Source: Leeuwenhoekiella marinoflava DSM 3653 (GTDB taxonomy: Bacteria; Bacteroidota; Bacteroidia; Flavobacteriales; Flavobacteriaceae). Taken from it: a DNA stretch of 64,000 nt. The stretch lies in contig NZ_FQUN01000003.1 in NCBI RefSeq assembly GCF_900129005.1, forward strand, positions 124,001 through 188,000, given 5' to 3'. A program made the translations under genes and the position numbers. Below the pieces are notes generated by a model that saw nothing but the letters and a program-made list of their open reading frames with translations, did not search any database and was not told the origin of the DNA. Of this stretch, positions 16,040 through 24,614 are shown in pieces; position 1 is the stretch's first letter; each line of letters opens with the position of its first letter.

Positions 16040-18070
16040 TTACAGCTGATTTAGTGATTCTTGAAGCAATTCATTATCAGAAGTTTTCATTTCTTCTAAA
16101 TAAGCAGCTACTTCTACATCATTTGCATTTACCTTATCAAATTTTATAAGCACAATTAAAGTTTCTAAAACAGCTAATCGTGTACCTATTTTTTTAGCTG
16201 AAGTATTGAATAATTCTTTCAGTTCTTGAAAATCTACATCTTTTGCCAGTTCTCTAATTCTTGTGATTGCTTTTACACGCTTTTCATCAGGAAGCTGTGC
16301 TAACTTCTTACCTACTTTTTTGATTTCATTTAAAGCCGGTATCTGCGGAATTTGCTTTTTTGGAGCCGCTTTTGGCTGATTTTGATGCGTTGTTTTTGAT
16401 TCTACTTTTGACCAAGTATCGCGTAAACCTACAGTTCTATTAAAAACTAAATGTTCTGCTGTGCTGTCTTTATCAACATTAAAATATCCTAAACGCTGAA
16501 ACTGAAAAATATCTCCGGGTTTTACATTACTCAAACTGGGTTCTAAATAACCGGTAATGGTTTCTAATGAATTAGGATTAAGGTGCTGCATAAAGTCTAC
16601 CTCTTTATCCCCATCTGGTGACTCATGATTAAACAAACGGTCATACAAACGTACTTCTGCTTTAATAGCTTGCTCAACAGAAACCCAATGTAGTGTTCCT
16701 TTTACTTTGCGCAGACTTGCTTCTGTACCGCTTCCACTTTGTGAATCTGCATCATAAGAACAATGTATTTCTATGATATTTCCTGCATCATCTTTAACTA
16801 GAGATTCACCTTTTATGATATAAGCGTTCTTAAGACGAACTTCCTTACCTAAAGTAAGTCTGAAATATTTGCTGTTTGCAGATTCTTTAAAATCATCTTT
16901 TTCTATATACAGTTCTTTAGAAAAAGGCACTTTTCTGTAACCCGCACTTTCATCTTCCTGATTATTTTCAGCATCGAGCCATTCTACTTGATCTTCAGGA
17001 TAATTATCTATAATCAGTTTTACAGGATCTAAAACAGCCATCACACGCGGAGCCGTCTTGTTAAGATCTTCGCGAACATTAAATTCTAAAAGCGAAACGT
17101 CAATTACATTATCGCGTTTTGCAACTCCTACAGTATCTATAAAATTACGGATAGCCGCCGGGCTATAACCCCGTCTGCGTATTCCGGAAATAGTAGGCAT
17201 TCTAGGATCGTCCCAGCCACTTACAATTCCCTCCTGTACGAGCTTAAGTAACTTACGCTTACTCATAATCGTATAACTGAGATTTAAGCGCGCAAATTCA
17301 CGTTGTTTAGGTTTTACCCCATTTGTAAATACATTATCAACAAACCACTCATAAAGCGGTCTGTGTGGCTTAAATTCTAAGGAACACAAACTGTGAGAAA
17401 CCTGTTCTACATAATCACTCTCTCCATGAGCCCAGTCATACATCGGGTAGATATTCCAGGTATTTCCCGTACGGTGGTGTGCTTTGTTAATAACCCGATA
17501 CATAATAGGATCTCGCAACAACATATTAGGGGATTTCATATCTATTTTAGCACGTAAGACATGTACACCTTCAGCAAATTCACCTTTTGCCATTTTCTCA
17601 AAAAGCTCCAGATTTTCTGCAACAGAACGATCCCGATACGGACTGTTCTTACCCGGTTCTGTAGGAGTTCCTTTTTGTTCAGCCATAACTTCACTAGACT
17701 GTGAATCTATATAGGCTTTACCATCTTTTATAAGCTGAATTGCCCAATCGTATAATTGCTGAAAATAGTCTGAAGAATAACAAACTTTATCCCATTTAAA
17801 ACCCAGCCATTTAATATCTTCTTGAATAGCATCTACATACTCTTGCTCCTCTTTTGAAGGATTGGTATCATCAAACCGAAGATTTACAGGAGCATTGTAT
17901 TTCTCACCAAGACCAAAGCTTATGCAAATAGCTTTGCAATGACCTATGTGTAAATAACCATTGGGCTCCGGTGGAAATCTAAATCGTAAATCAGATTTAG
18001 GAAAACCGTTATTTATATCTTCTTCTACTATTTGCTCTAAAAAATTGAGAGCTACATATTCTTCTGCCAT
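16040..18070 (-). CDS. glnS: Glutaminyl-tRNA synthetase with C-terminal extension
   Basis: A 676-residue class I synthetase. The HIGH motif is in RFPPEPNGYLHIGHC (residues 31-45), and the KMSKS-like loop is LSYTIMSKRKLLKLV near 265. The GlnRS block YDWAHGESDYVEQVSHSLCS is present, and two beta-barrel anticodon domains follow to about residue 555. After a basic/proline linker (QPKAAPKKQIPQIPALN) comes about 100 extra helical residues (KKLAQLPDEKRVKAITRIRE through AVLETLIVLIKFDKVNAND). E. coli GlnRS has 554 residues, so this tail is additional. It may bind tRNA like the YqeY appendix of some GlnRS, but I cannot show homology. Confidence 0.95.
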   Translation of the reverse strand: MAEEYVALNFLEQIVEEDINNGFPKSDLRFRFPPEPNGYLHIGHCKAICISFGLGEKYNAPVNLRFDDTNPSKEEQEYVDAIQEDIKWLGFKWDKVCYSSDYFQQLYDWAIQLIKDGKAYIDSQSSEVMAEQKGTPTEPGKNSPYRDRSVAENLELFEKMAKGEFAEGVHVLRAKIDMKSPNMLLRDPIMYRVINKAHHRTGNTWNIYPMYDWAHGESDYVEQVSHSLCSLEFKPHRPLYEWFVDNVFTNGVKPKQREFARLNLSYTIMSKRKLLKLVQEGIVSGWDDPRMPTISGIRRRGYSPAAIRNFIDTVGVAKRDNVIDVSLLEFNVREDLNKTAPRVMAVLDPVKLIIDNYPEDQVEWLDAENNQEDESAGYRKVPFSKELYIEKDDFKESANSKYFRLTLGKEVRLKNAYIIKGESLVKDDAGNIIEIHCSYDADSQSGSGTEASLRKVKGTLHWVSVEQAIKAEVRLYDRLFNHESPDGDKEVDFMQHLNPNSLETITGYLEPSLSNVKPGDIFQFQRLGYFNVDKDSTAEHLVFNRTVGLRDTWSKVESKTTHQNQPKAAPKKQIPQIPALNEIKKVGKKLAQLPDEKRVKAITRIRELAKDVDFQELKELFNTSAKKIGTRLAVLETLIVLIKFDKVNANDVEVAAYLEEMKTSDNELLQESLNQL

Positions 18071-18253
18071 AGTTTGTGTCGTGCTATACTTGAGTCCTTC
18101 CTAATTTTAATAAAATTACAGACTCATTAGGTGCGTAAAATTACTAAAAAATACACGTGTTTACGGCTTTTAAAAAGGCTATTTAAAGCTGGTCATTCTC
18201 CTATTTCTGTAATTAGAAATAATATCTTTACAGTCTTAAAGTGCTTAAAAACT

Positions 18254-18610
18254 ATGGGAACTATAAAACTAAACCGGGTAAAAGTATACGCTTACCACGG
18301 CTGTCTTATTGAAGAAGGCCAGATAGGATCTGATTATCTGGTAGATTTAAAGATCAAAACAGACCTTATTAAACCTGCTGTAACAGATAATTTAAGCGAT
18401 ACAGTAGATTATGTACATCTCAATAAAATAATTAAAGAAGAAATGGCACAGCGCTCTAAACTTCTTGAACATGTATGTGATAGGATTCTAAATCGTTCAT
18501 TATCAGAAATATTACAAATCACTAAGGCTAAGGTTACCGTACGTAAAATAAACCCACCAATAGGTGGAGATGTAGCTTCTGTAGGAGTAACTATGACTAA
18601 AAAACGTTAA
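18254..18610 (+). CDS. folB: Dihydroneopterin aldolase
   Basis: A 118-residue protein from the ATG at 18254. An upstream in-frame GTG at 18131 would add 41 residues with no FolB similarity. KLNRVKVYAYHGCLIEEGQI carries the FolB N-terminal signature, and LSDTVDYVHLNKIIKEEM, LLEHVCDRILN and a C-terminal strand INPPIGGDVASVGVTMTKKR complete the tunnelling fold. The enzyme turns 7,8-dihydroneopterin into 6-hydroxymethyl-dihydropterin in folate synthesis. It is transcribed toward tRNA-Cys and divergent from glnS. Confidence 0.92.
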   Translation: MGTIKLNRVKVYAYHGCLIEEGQIGSDYLVDLKIKTDLIKPAVTDNLSDTVDYVHLNKIIKEEMAQRSKLLEHVCDRILNRSLSEILQITKAKVTVRKINPPIGGDVASVGVTMTKKR

Positions 18611-18636
18611 TAGCTTTTATATCTAAAGAAAAACCT

Positions 18637-18644
18637 TAAATTTG
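18637..18644 (+). promoter_or_regulatory. -7 box of tRNA-Cys promoter
   Basis: TAAATTTG fits TAnnTTTG and lies 18 bases before the tRNA 5' end. Confidence 0.5.
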
Positions 18645-18661
18645 CAGTCCTATTAAAAAAG

Positions 18662-18732
18662 GGTGTCGTGGCCGAGTGGCTAGGCAGTGGTCTGCAACAC
18701 CATCTACAGCGGTTCGAATCCGCTCGACACCT
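18662..18732 (+). tRNA. tRNA-Cys (GCA)
   Basis: A full cloverleaf of 71 nt. The acceptor stem GGTGTCG pairs with CGACACC. The D arm is GCC/GGC, and the anticodon stem GTGGT/ACCAT closes the loop CTGCAAC with anticodon GCA. The T arm is AGCGG-TTCGAAT-CCGCT. CCA is not encoded. A terminator follows directly. Confidence 0.96.
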
Positions 18733-18734
18733 CA

Positions 18735-18770
18735 ACAAAGACTCTTCCTAACTGAAGGGTCTTTTTTTTT
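18735..18770 (+). terminator. Intrinsic terminator after tRNA-Cys
   Basis: AAGACTCTTC and GAAGGGTCTT pair around a short loop, followed by a run of T. Confidence 0.75.
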
Positions 18771-18831
18771 AATAAAATTGAATGTATTCAAGATTTTTAG
18801 AAAACCTAAAAAAATAAAAATCAGTAGTGAT

Positions 18832-19548
18832 TCAAAGGGAGATTGAATCCCCATCCAGGCCAAACTGACTTTCTGGAGCGATCTCTTCGATACGCTTTTC
18901 TATCTGATGTATTTTAGAAGGAAACAATCCCTTTGATATCAGCAATAATCCAAAAGCCAGCATTAAAACGCTTATAATTTGTTTAATTACCGATATACGC
19001 TGGGGTGTAAGTTTACTCCGTAATTTTTTAGCTAAAAGAATTTTAATAATATCTATAAATAGATAAGTAGCTAAAATTCCACCGAAAAATATAAGTAAAC
19101 GCTCAGAATTCATATCGAGCTGTGGTCCTGCAGATATAAGAATAACAAGCCAAAAACCCAGAACTCCTATGTTGATAAAATTCAGTAAAAAACCTTTTAC
19201 AAAAAGCCCCAGATAATTGCGTTTGCTCATCACAACTGTAGGATGCTCATCATCATCAAGTTTGTTTTTGCGCACTCTTAAAAAGGAAATAACACCGTAT
19301 ACGGTGAGCAACATTCCACCAAAAATGAATAAAGCCGGATCATCTTTAAGTTTATCTAGCAGCTGATTTGTACTAAAATAAGCAATAAAAATAAAGATGG
19401 TATCTGCGGTTACAACACCTATATCAAATATAAAAGCTGCTCTAAAACCTTTTAAAGCAGCTGTTTCCAGTAGTACAAAAAACACGGGTCCTACAAGAAA
19501 TGCGAGTAGAAAACCCAGTGGTATTGCAGTTGATAAGTCTTGTAACAT
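18832..19548 (-). CDS. LysE-family exporter
   Basis: A 238-residue membrane protein. The first helix carries the LysE signature (AIPLGFLLAFLVGPVFFVLL with the following ETAALKGFRAAF). About six hydrophobic helices follow, ending in ISVIKQIISVLMLAFGLLLI, with a charged C-terminal tail (residues about 205-238). LysE/RhtB proteins export amino acids or related metabolites using the proton gradient; the substrate cannot be told. It stands alone, convergent with tRNA-Cys. Confidence 0.88.
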   Translation of the reverse strand: MLQDLSTAIPLGFLLAFLVGPVFFVLLETAALKGFRAAFIFDIGVVTADTIFIFIAYFSTNQLLDKLKDDPALFIFGGMLLTVYGVISFLRVRKNKLDDDEHPTVVMSKRNYLGLFVKGFLLNFINIGVLGFWLVILISAGPQLDMNSERLLIFFGGILATYLFIDIIKILLAKKLRSKLTPQRISVIKQIISVLMLAFGLLLISKGLFPSKIHQIEKRIEEIAPESQFGLDGDSISL

Positions 19549-19672
19549 TTAGGAGTATGAAATCTTTTTACCTGATTAGAGGTTAAAAGTATTCTAAGAA
19601 TAATTCAGTTAAGATTCTCGCTTCAGACAAACCTGAAGCCTGTACTCACAAAAGTAACTAAATTGAATCAAA

Positions 19673-20341
19673 TCACTTCATAACCGTCACACGACCTCCA
19701 ATAAATTTATCTTTTATAAGTTCTGTAGGATTACCGTAAACGTGTACATCACCACCGGCTCTGATCTTTACTTCAGCAGTTCTTCTTGCAAAAATATCTG
19801 CCTCTCCCCCTGCCTGAATGCGTAAGGTAGTATCTGTAGTTTCTAAAGATTTACCTTCATAAATACCACCGGTATTCACTTCTACATTTTGATTTTTAGC
19901 AGTTCCGCTTGCGTTTATAATTCCACCGGTAACAGCACGCATTTCGGCATTTTCTACTTCAAGACCCACTTTTACCTGTGCACCTTCCTGAACACGTATT
20001 TCTATTCTAGGTTGTTCTATAAGTTCATTTACCACGATCTCTGCACCTTCATTAGCATCAATAACTCTTAGATTGTTATAATGTACTTCTACAAAAGTCT
20101 CATTACCATCAAAGATCTTATTGATATCCATACGTATTTTTAAGACTCCGTTTTTGTTTATAAGTTCAATATCTTCGATATCTTTTCCTTTTAGGATTAC
20201 TTTGTTATCTGAAGATTTGATGAGGTTTACACGCATACGGTCAAAAACTTTAACCTCGGTAAAATCTCCAACAGCTTTAGTTTCTTGTGCATAAGTAGCG
20301 GTTGTAGCAACCAGCAATAATGCAATGATTAGTTTTTTCAT
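19673..20341 (-). CDS. Secreted head-GIN (DUF2807) domain protein
   Basis: A 222-residue protein with a clean signal peptide (KKLIIALLLVATTATYAQ). Parallel beta-solenoid-like repeats follow (VGDFTEVKVFDRMRVNLIKS, VEVHYNNLRVIDANEGAEIV, AEMRAVTGGIINASGTAKNQ, LRIQAGGEADIFARRTAEVK), the pattern of the putative auto-transporter adhesin/head-GIN family common in Bacteroidota. Role unknown, probably periplasmic or surface. It is 56 bp downstream of rnr and may share its transcript. Confidence 0.82.
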   Translation of the reverse strand: MKKLIIALLLVATTATYAQETKAVGDFTEVKVFDRMRVNLIKSSDNKVILKGKDIEDIELINKNGVLKIRMDINKIFDGNETFVEVHYNNLRVIDANEGAEIVVNELIEQPRIEIRVQEGAQVKVGLEVENAEMRAVTGGIINASGTAKNQNVEVNTGGIYEGKSLETTDTTLRIQAGGEADIFARRTAEVKIRAGGDVHVYGNPTELIKDKFIGGRVTVMK

Positions 20342-20397
20342 AAGATTTTAATTTTAGTATTAGAAAGACAATACAAAACTCAATTTGTTACAGTTGC

Positions 20398-22602
20398 TTA
20401 AGCTTCTATTGCACTCTTTACTTCTACTAACGTAAAATCTAAATGTTTCTTGACTAAATCTGCTTCTTTAACTTTTACCAACACTTCATCACCTAAAGTG
20501 ATTACTTGTTTAGATTTACGACCTACAATCGCGTATTGCTCCTGATCAAAATCAAAATGATCACCTTTAATATCCCGCAAGCGAATCATTCCTTCACATT
20601 TGTTAGCTACAATTTCAACATAGATTCCCCATTCTGTAACTCCTGAAATAACGCCCAAGAAGGTTTCATCTTTGTGGTCTTGCATAAATTTAACCTGCAT
20701 ATACTTGATAGAATCACGCTCTGCACTCGTAGCCAGATATTCCATCTCGCTACTGTGCTTGCATTTCTCTTCATATTCTTCTTCGTTTACAGATTTTCCC
20801 TGATCTAGATAATGCTGTAACAATCTATGAACCATAACATCTGGATAACGCCGTATGGGAGAAGTAAAGTGAGAATAATAATCAAATGCAAGACCATAAT
20901 GGCCAATGTTATCTGTGCTGTACACCGCTTTACTCATCGTACGTATCGCGAGTGTATCTATTAAATTCTGTTCTTTTTTACCGGCAACATCAGTCAATAA
21001 ATTATTTAAAGATGCAGTTGTACTTTTTCGGTCTTTAAAATTCATTTTATATCCAAAACGACCGGCGATGGTTTGTAAAGCAGCAAGCTTTTCATCGTTA
21101 GGTTCATCGTGTATTCTGTATACAAATGTTTTCTTAGGATTTTGCTTACCTATAAACTCTGCAACTTTCTTATTAGCCAAAAGCATAAACTCTTCAATAA
21201 GTTTATTAGCATCTTTAGAAGTTTTAAAGAAAACTCCAACGGGATCATTTTCCTGATCCAATTCAAATTTTACTTCAACTTTATCAAAAGAAATGGCTCC
21301 ATTCTTCATACGTTGTCTGCGCATGATTTTTGCTAATCTGTCTAACTCTAAAGTTGCATTTACTAAAGCCGGATCTACGTTATATGACTTTCCGGTAATT
21401 GAAACTTCTGCAGGAATGGTTGCTTCTCGCGTTTCTATAATTTGTTGCGCTTCTTCATAAGCAAAACGCGCATCACTATAAGTTACCGTGCGACCAAACC
21501 ATTGTTCTTTTACTTTACCTGAAGATTTATCTAATTCAAAAACTGCAGAAAATGTATATTTTTCCTCATTAGGTCTTAGCGAGCAAGCATTATTAGATAA
21601 GATTTCCGGAAGCATAGGAACCACACGATCTACCAAGTAAACCGAAGTTGCACGTTCATAAGCTTCTTCATCTAAAATGGTTCCCGGAATCACATAATGT
21701 GAAACATCTGCAATGTGAATACCTACTTCGTAATTCCCATTTTTTAAAACCTGAAAACTCAATGCATCATCAAAATCTTTTGCATCCTTTGGATCTATCG
21801 TAAATGTGAGAACATCACGCATATCACGGCGTTTTGCAATCTCATCTGCTTTAATACTGGTATCTATGCTGTTAGCATATTCTTCTACTTCATTAGGAAA
21901 ATCATGCGGTAGACCATATTGAGCCAGAATTGAATGAATCTCTGTATTGTGCTCTCCTGGCATTCCGAGAACCTTAATTACTTTACCGAAAGGCGAATCT
22001 GCTTTCTCTGGCCAATCTTCAATTTTTACTAAAACCTTCTCACCATCTTCAGCTCCATTGAGTTTATTCTTCGGAACAAAAACATCAGTACGCATTTTAC
22101 CTTCCGCAGAAGTATTTATGAATGCAAAGTTCTTTTGCATTTGCACAACGCCTACAAATTCATCGGTCTTACGCTCTATAATTTCTACAATTTCACCTTC
22201 GTGTTTCTTGCTTCTGCGTTGCTTATAAACATAAACTTTTACGATATCCCCGTTTAAAGCTTTACCCATGTTATTTTTAGGAATGTAAATATCATTTTCC
22301 ATCCCTTCAACAATTACATAACCATCTCCTTTACTGGTGCAATCTAATTTACCGGCATGATAATGAGATTCTGCACTAAAAATATATTTTCCACGTTCTT
22401 TCTCCTGAATGTGTTTTTTTGCTGTAAGCTGTGCTAATTCTCTGACGATCTCATTGCGGCTGTTAGGATCATCTACTTGTAGTTTTGCCGCAATCTGTTT
22501 ATGGTTGAATAATTTACCGGGTTCCCGTTTTAAAATAGAGATAATTTTCTGAGTAAGGTTACCGATTTGTATATTGGATCTTCGTTTTTTTTTATTTGGC
22601 AT
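20398..22602 (-). CDS. rnr: Ribonuclease R
   Basis: A 734-residue exoribonuclease. Order: N-terminal helix-turn-helix/cold-shock region (GNLTQKIISILKREPGKLFN, then GKLDCTSKGDGYVIVEGMEN), the RNB catalytic domain (DVLTFTIDPKDAKDFDDALS with the metal-binding Asp cluster; YSHFTSPIRRYPDVMVHRLL), and a C-terminal S1 domain (FLGVISGVTEWGIYVEIVAN to KVKEADLVKKHLDFTLVEVK). RNase R degrades structured RNA 3' to 5'. Length is normal for Bacteroidota. It is transcribed away from the AT-rich block upstream. Confidence 0.95.
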   Translation of the reverse strand: MPNKKKRRSNIQIGNLTQKIISILKREPGKLFNHKQIAAKLQVDDPNSRNEIVRELAQLTAKKHIQEKERGKYIFSAESHYHAGKLDCTSKGDGYVIVEGMENDIYIPKNNMGKALNGDIVKVYVYKQRRSKKHEGEIVEIIERKTDEFVGVVQMQKNFAFINTSAEGKMRTDVFVPKNKLNGAEDGEKVLVKIEDWPEKADSPFGKVIKVLGMPGEHNTEIHSILAQYGLPHDFPNEVEEYANSIDTSIKADEIAKRRDMRDVLTFTIDPKDAKDFDDALSFQVLKNGNYEVGIHIADVSHYVIPGTILDEEAYERATSVYLVDRVVPMLPEILSNNACSLRPNEEKYTFSAVFELDKSSGKVKEQWFGRTVTYSDARFAYEEAQQIIETREATIPAEVSITGKSYNVDPALVNATLELDRLAKIMRRQRMKNGAISFDKVEVKFELDQENDPVGVFFKTSKDANKLIEEFMLLANKKVAEFIGKQNPKKTFVYRIHDEPNDEKLAALQTIAGRFGYKMNFKDRKSTTASLNNLLTDVAGKKEQNLIDTLAIRTMSKAVYSTDNIGHYGLAFDYYSHFTSPIRRYPDVMVHRLLQHYLDQGKSVNEEEYEEKCKHSSEMEYLATSAERDSIKYMQVKFMQDHKDETFLGVISGVTEWGIYVEIVANKCEGMIRLRDIKGDHFDFDQEQYAIVGRKSKQVITLGDEVLVKVKEADLVKKHLDFTLVEVKSAIEA

Positions 22603-22771
22603 TCAATGCTTTGTATTAATTAGTTCAAAATTAGCTTTAAAAGCTGAAAAACTTAAGTGTATTACGTGAAGTTTAAGTTAATCTTAGTCCTTAAAAATCA
22701 AATAAATACAGATTTAACAGTTACATGACCAATATTTAATTTTAAAAAGGGGTCACTTGTTAAATAAATGC

Positions 22772-22779
22772 TAAATTTG
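22772..22779 (+). promoter_or_regulatory. -7 box upstream of the 34-residue membrane peptide gene
   Basis: TAAATTTG matches TAnnTTTG and lies 28 bases before the ATG at 22808. Confidence 0.45.
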
Positions 22780-22807
22780 TTGTATTCATTAATCAAACTT
22801 TTTCAAT

Positions 22808-22912
22808 ATGAAAACGTTTTTGTTGAAGCGCTATACGATCATCCTCCTCTTTCTTAGTATTTTTATTCTAGGATTCTTAGGAGTTTTATCGTACGTCAAT
22901 TCAATTTTTTAA
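22808..22912 (+). CDS. Predicted 34-residue membrane peptide
   Basis: ATG to TAA encodes 34 residues: a basic N-terminus (MKTFLLKRYT), one hydrophobic helix (IILLFLSIFILGFLGVL) and SYVNSIF. A promoter-like box lies upstream, and a very strong terminator starts 10 bp after the stop, which together frame a single-gene transcript of about 200 nt. It resembles single-helix small membrane proteins, but no family is recognised. An alternative is a small RNA ending at the same terminator. Confidence 0.5.
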   Translation: MKTFLLKRYTIILLFLSIFILGFLGVLSYVNSIF

Positions 22913-22922
22913 AAGATACATC

Positions 22923-22982
22923 AATTCTAAGATTAAAAAAAGGAACTCTCTAAAAAGGGTTCCTTTTTTTAATCTTAGAATT
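22923..22982. terminator. Long perfect inverted repeat, bidirectional terminator
   Basis: 24-bp arms (22923-22946 and 22959-22982) pair perfectly around a 12-nt loop. The arms contain an A7 and a T7 run, so the hairpin can end transcripts from either side. The stem is much longer than other terminators in the window. Confidence 0.75.
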
Positions 22983-23607
22983 CAAAACTTCAATTTTTCT
23001 TTCAATGCAATTTCAGTTGTTAACAGTATATATAATAATCATTTTTCTTTTTTAAAATTTAAATTAAATCTGATGCTTATTATTGTTTGTTAATAGCGGT
23101 ATAAGTTTAACTATCTAAAGTTTGGAATTTTAATTATGGGTAGATATTAACGGTTTATACAGATGTTTTCAGATTAAATAGCTGTTGATTTTCAACGAAT
23201 TTAGAAAGGCTGTTAACAATTGTTGATAACTACAATTAGCAGTTATTTTTGAATAAAATGTTACTAACATTTATTAAAAATGAAGCTTTGAATTGCTCAT
23301 AAACTACCAACAAAATTTAGAAAGATTTTCTTGCATAGTATTACCCATGATCTGCTTTGTAATTTTTTTGATAGAAAGCAATTTTCATTTTACTTTTTTG
23401 ATGACAACTTATAAACAATCATGTTAACTAAGTGTTAACTCATTTGATCCTAGATTGTTAAGTTGAATAAAAAGCTGTAAGTTCTTTAGAACGAGTACTC
23501 AAGGCTCATTAGGTTATTCACATGGTATTTATGCTACTTCTAAATCATCATTTGATAAGGAATATTTTCAATTAATGCAGATATTGCATCACCTCTAAAA
23601 GTAACTG
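22983..23607. other. AT-rich non-coding block with TGTTAAC cluster and a DnaA-box match
   Basis: No credible ORF in 625 bp. TGTTAACA occurs at 23018-23025 and 23211-23218, TGTTAACT at 23422-23429 and 23433-23440. TTATTCACA at 23514-23522 matches the DnaA-box consensus TTATnCACA. The block could be a replication-associated region, a regulatory region for the downstream acetyltransferase, or a decayed gene; I see no proof for any. Confidence 0.4.
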
Positions 23608-24048
23608 ATGGAAATTAAAATACTAAGCTTTGACCAATTAACCATTCATACTTTATATGAATTACTACAGTTGCGTGCTGAAGTATTTGTTGTTGAACAA
23701 AACTGCCCGTATCAAGATATAGACGGTAAAGATCAGAAAGCTTTACACGTTTTAGGATATAAAGATGGCAAACTGGTCGCCTATACGCGTTTGTTTAAAT
23801 CAGGTGCTTATTTTAATAATGCAAGCATAGGCAGAGTTTTGGTTAAAGAGAATCAGCGTCAATACGGTTATGGTAGAGTGATTATGCAAAATTCTATAAC
23901 TTATATAGAACGTATTTTTGATTCAAAAACTATAGAGTTATCCGCGCAAACCTATCTTAAGAAGTTTTATAATGAATTAGGTTTTGAAGAAGTAGGAGAA
24001 GGATATCTGGAAGATGATATACCACATATACGTATGATTAAACACTAA
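23608..24048 (+). CDS. GNAT-family N-acetyltransferase, ElaA-like
   Basis: A 146-residue protein. LYELLQLRAEVFVVEQNCPY with the following QDIDGKDQKALHVLGY is the ElaA opening. ASIGRVLVKENQRQYGYGRV includes the acetyl-CoA pyrophosphate loop (R/Q-x-x-G-x-G/A type), and FYNELGFEEVGEGYLEDDIP is the C-terminal GNAT block. The substrate is unknown. It is a single gene ending at a strong terminator. Confidence 0.85.
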   Translation: MEIKILSFDQLTIHTLYELLQLRAEVFVVEQNCPYQDIDGKDQKALHVLGYKDGKLVAYTRLFKSGAYFNNASIGRVLVKENQRQYGYGRVIMQNSITYIERIFDSKTIELSAQTYLKKFYNELGFEEVGEGYLEDDIPHIRMIKH

Positions 24049-24073
24049 AAAACCGCCAGCTGGCGGTTTTTTA
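24047..24073. terminator. Intrinsic terminator
   Basis: AACCGCCAG pairs with CTGGCGGTT with almost no loop, A-run before and T-run after. It lies between two convergent genes and can serve both. Confidence 0.8.
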
Positions 24074-24093
24074 TTTTGTTATGTAAAATGCTT

Positions 24094-24471
24094 TTAAATC
24101 TTAACTGGGGTTTTATCTAAGTTGATACTATTTAAAGTTTCATCGGTAAATTTATAATGACCTCTGGTAGTAAAGATTTTAAATTTAAAATTTTTCATAC
24201 CACTCAAAGTGTCTAGAAATAACCATTTTGACTTTAAGAGTCTGGGTTTTTTCGACTTTAAACTCAATTCAAAAATGTGTTTCTCGCCATCGCGTTCCGC
24301 AACAATGTCTGGTGTTATAGACACTTCGCTTCCGCGTCTGATATACGATTTAGGAGATTCAAATCCATCTGTATCGGCTTTGATGTTTTCAAAACCTCTA
24401 TCTTCTAAATAGCTTATCGCAGTTCCTAAAATTTCTGTGTTCTTATCGGTATCCTTATCTATAGTTATCAT
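24094..24471 (-). CDS. Hypothetical protein, possible PD-(D/E)XK-like fold
   Basis: A 125-residue protein with no signal or membrane segment. An N-terminal helix (NTEILGTAISYLEDRGFENI) is followed by SITPDIVAERDGEKHIFELS and LKSKK: an Asp, a beta hairpin and an E-x-S-x-K arrangement like the D-(x)n-E-x-K core of the nuclease/Holliday-resolvase superfamily. C-terminal strands (FKFKIFTTRGHYKFTDETL) would complete a small alpha/beta domain. Fold similarity is my inference; it may be an inactive or binding member. Confidence 0.55.
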   Translation of the reverse strand: MITIDKDTDKNTEILGTAISYLEDRGFENIKADTDGFESPKSYIRRGSEVSITPDIVAERDGEKHIFELSLKSKKPRLLKSKWLFLDTLSGMKNFKFKIFTTRGHYKFTDETLNSINLDKTPVKI

Positions 24472-24614
24472 AAATATAATATAAGAGATAGATATTAAAA
24501 AACTCTTAACTTAAGGTTAAATAATTGATTTTCAATGTTAATTAGTGAGGTGATTATACTATATTCTAAAATATTTACAGTATATTTTACTCTTTTGGTT
24601 AATTAAGCATAGAA

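Noticed and set aside
18131-18253. Longer FolB from an upstream GTG
   Set aside because: The 41 extra residues are basic and unlike any FolB; the ATG at 18254 fits the family start exactly.
22983-23607. CRISPR array from the repeated TGTTAAC motifs
   Set aside because: Units are only 7-8 bp with irregular spacing and no cas genes.
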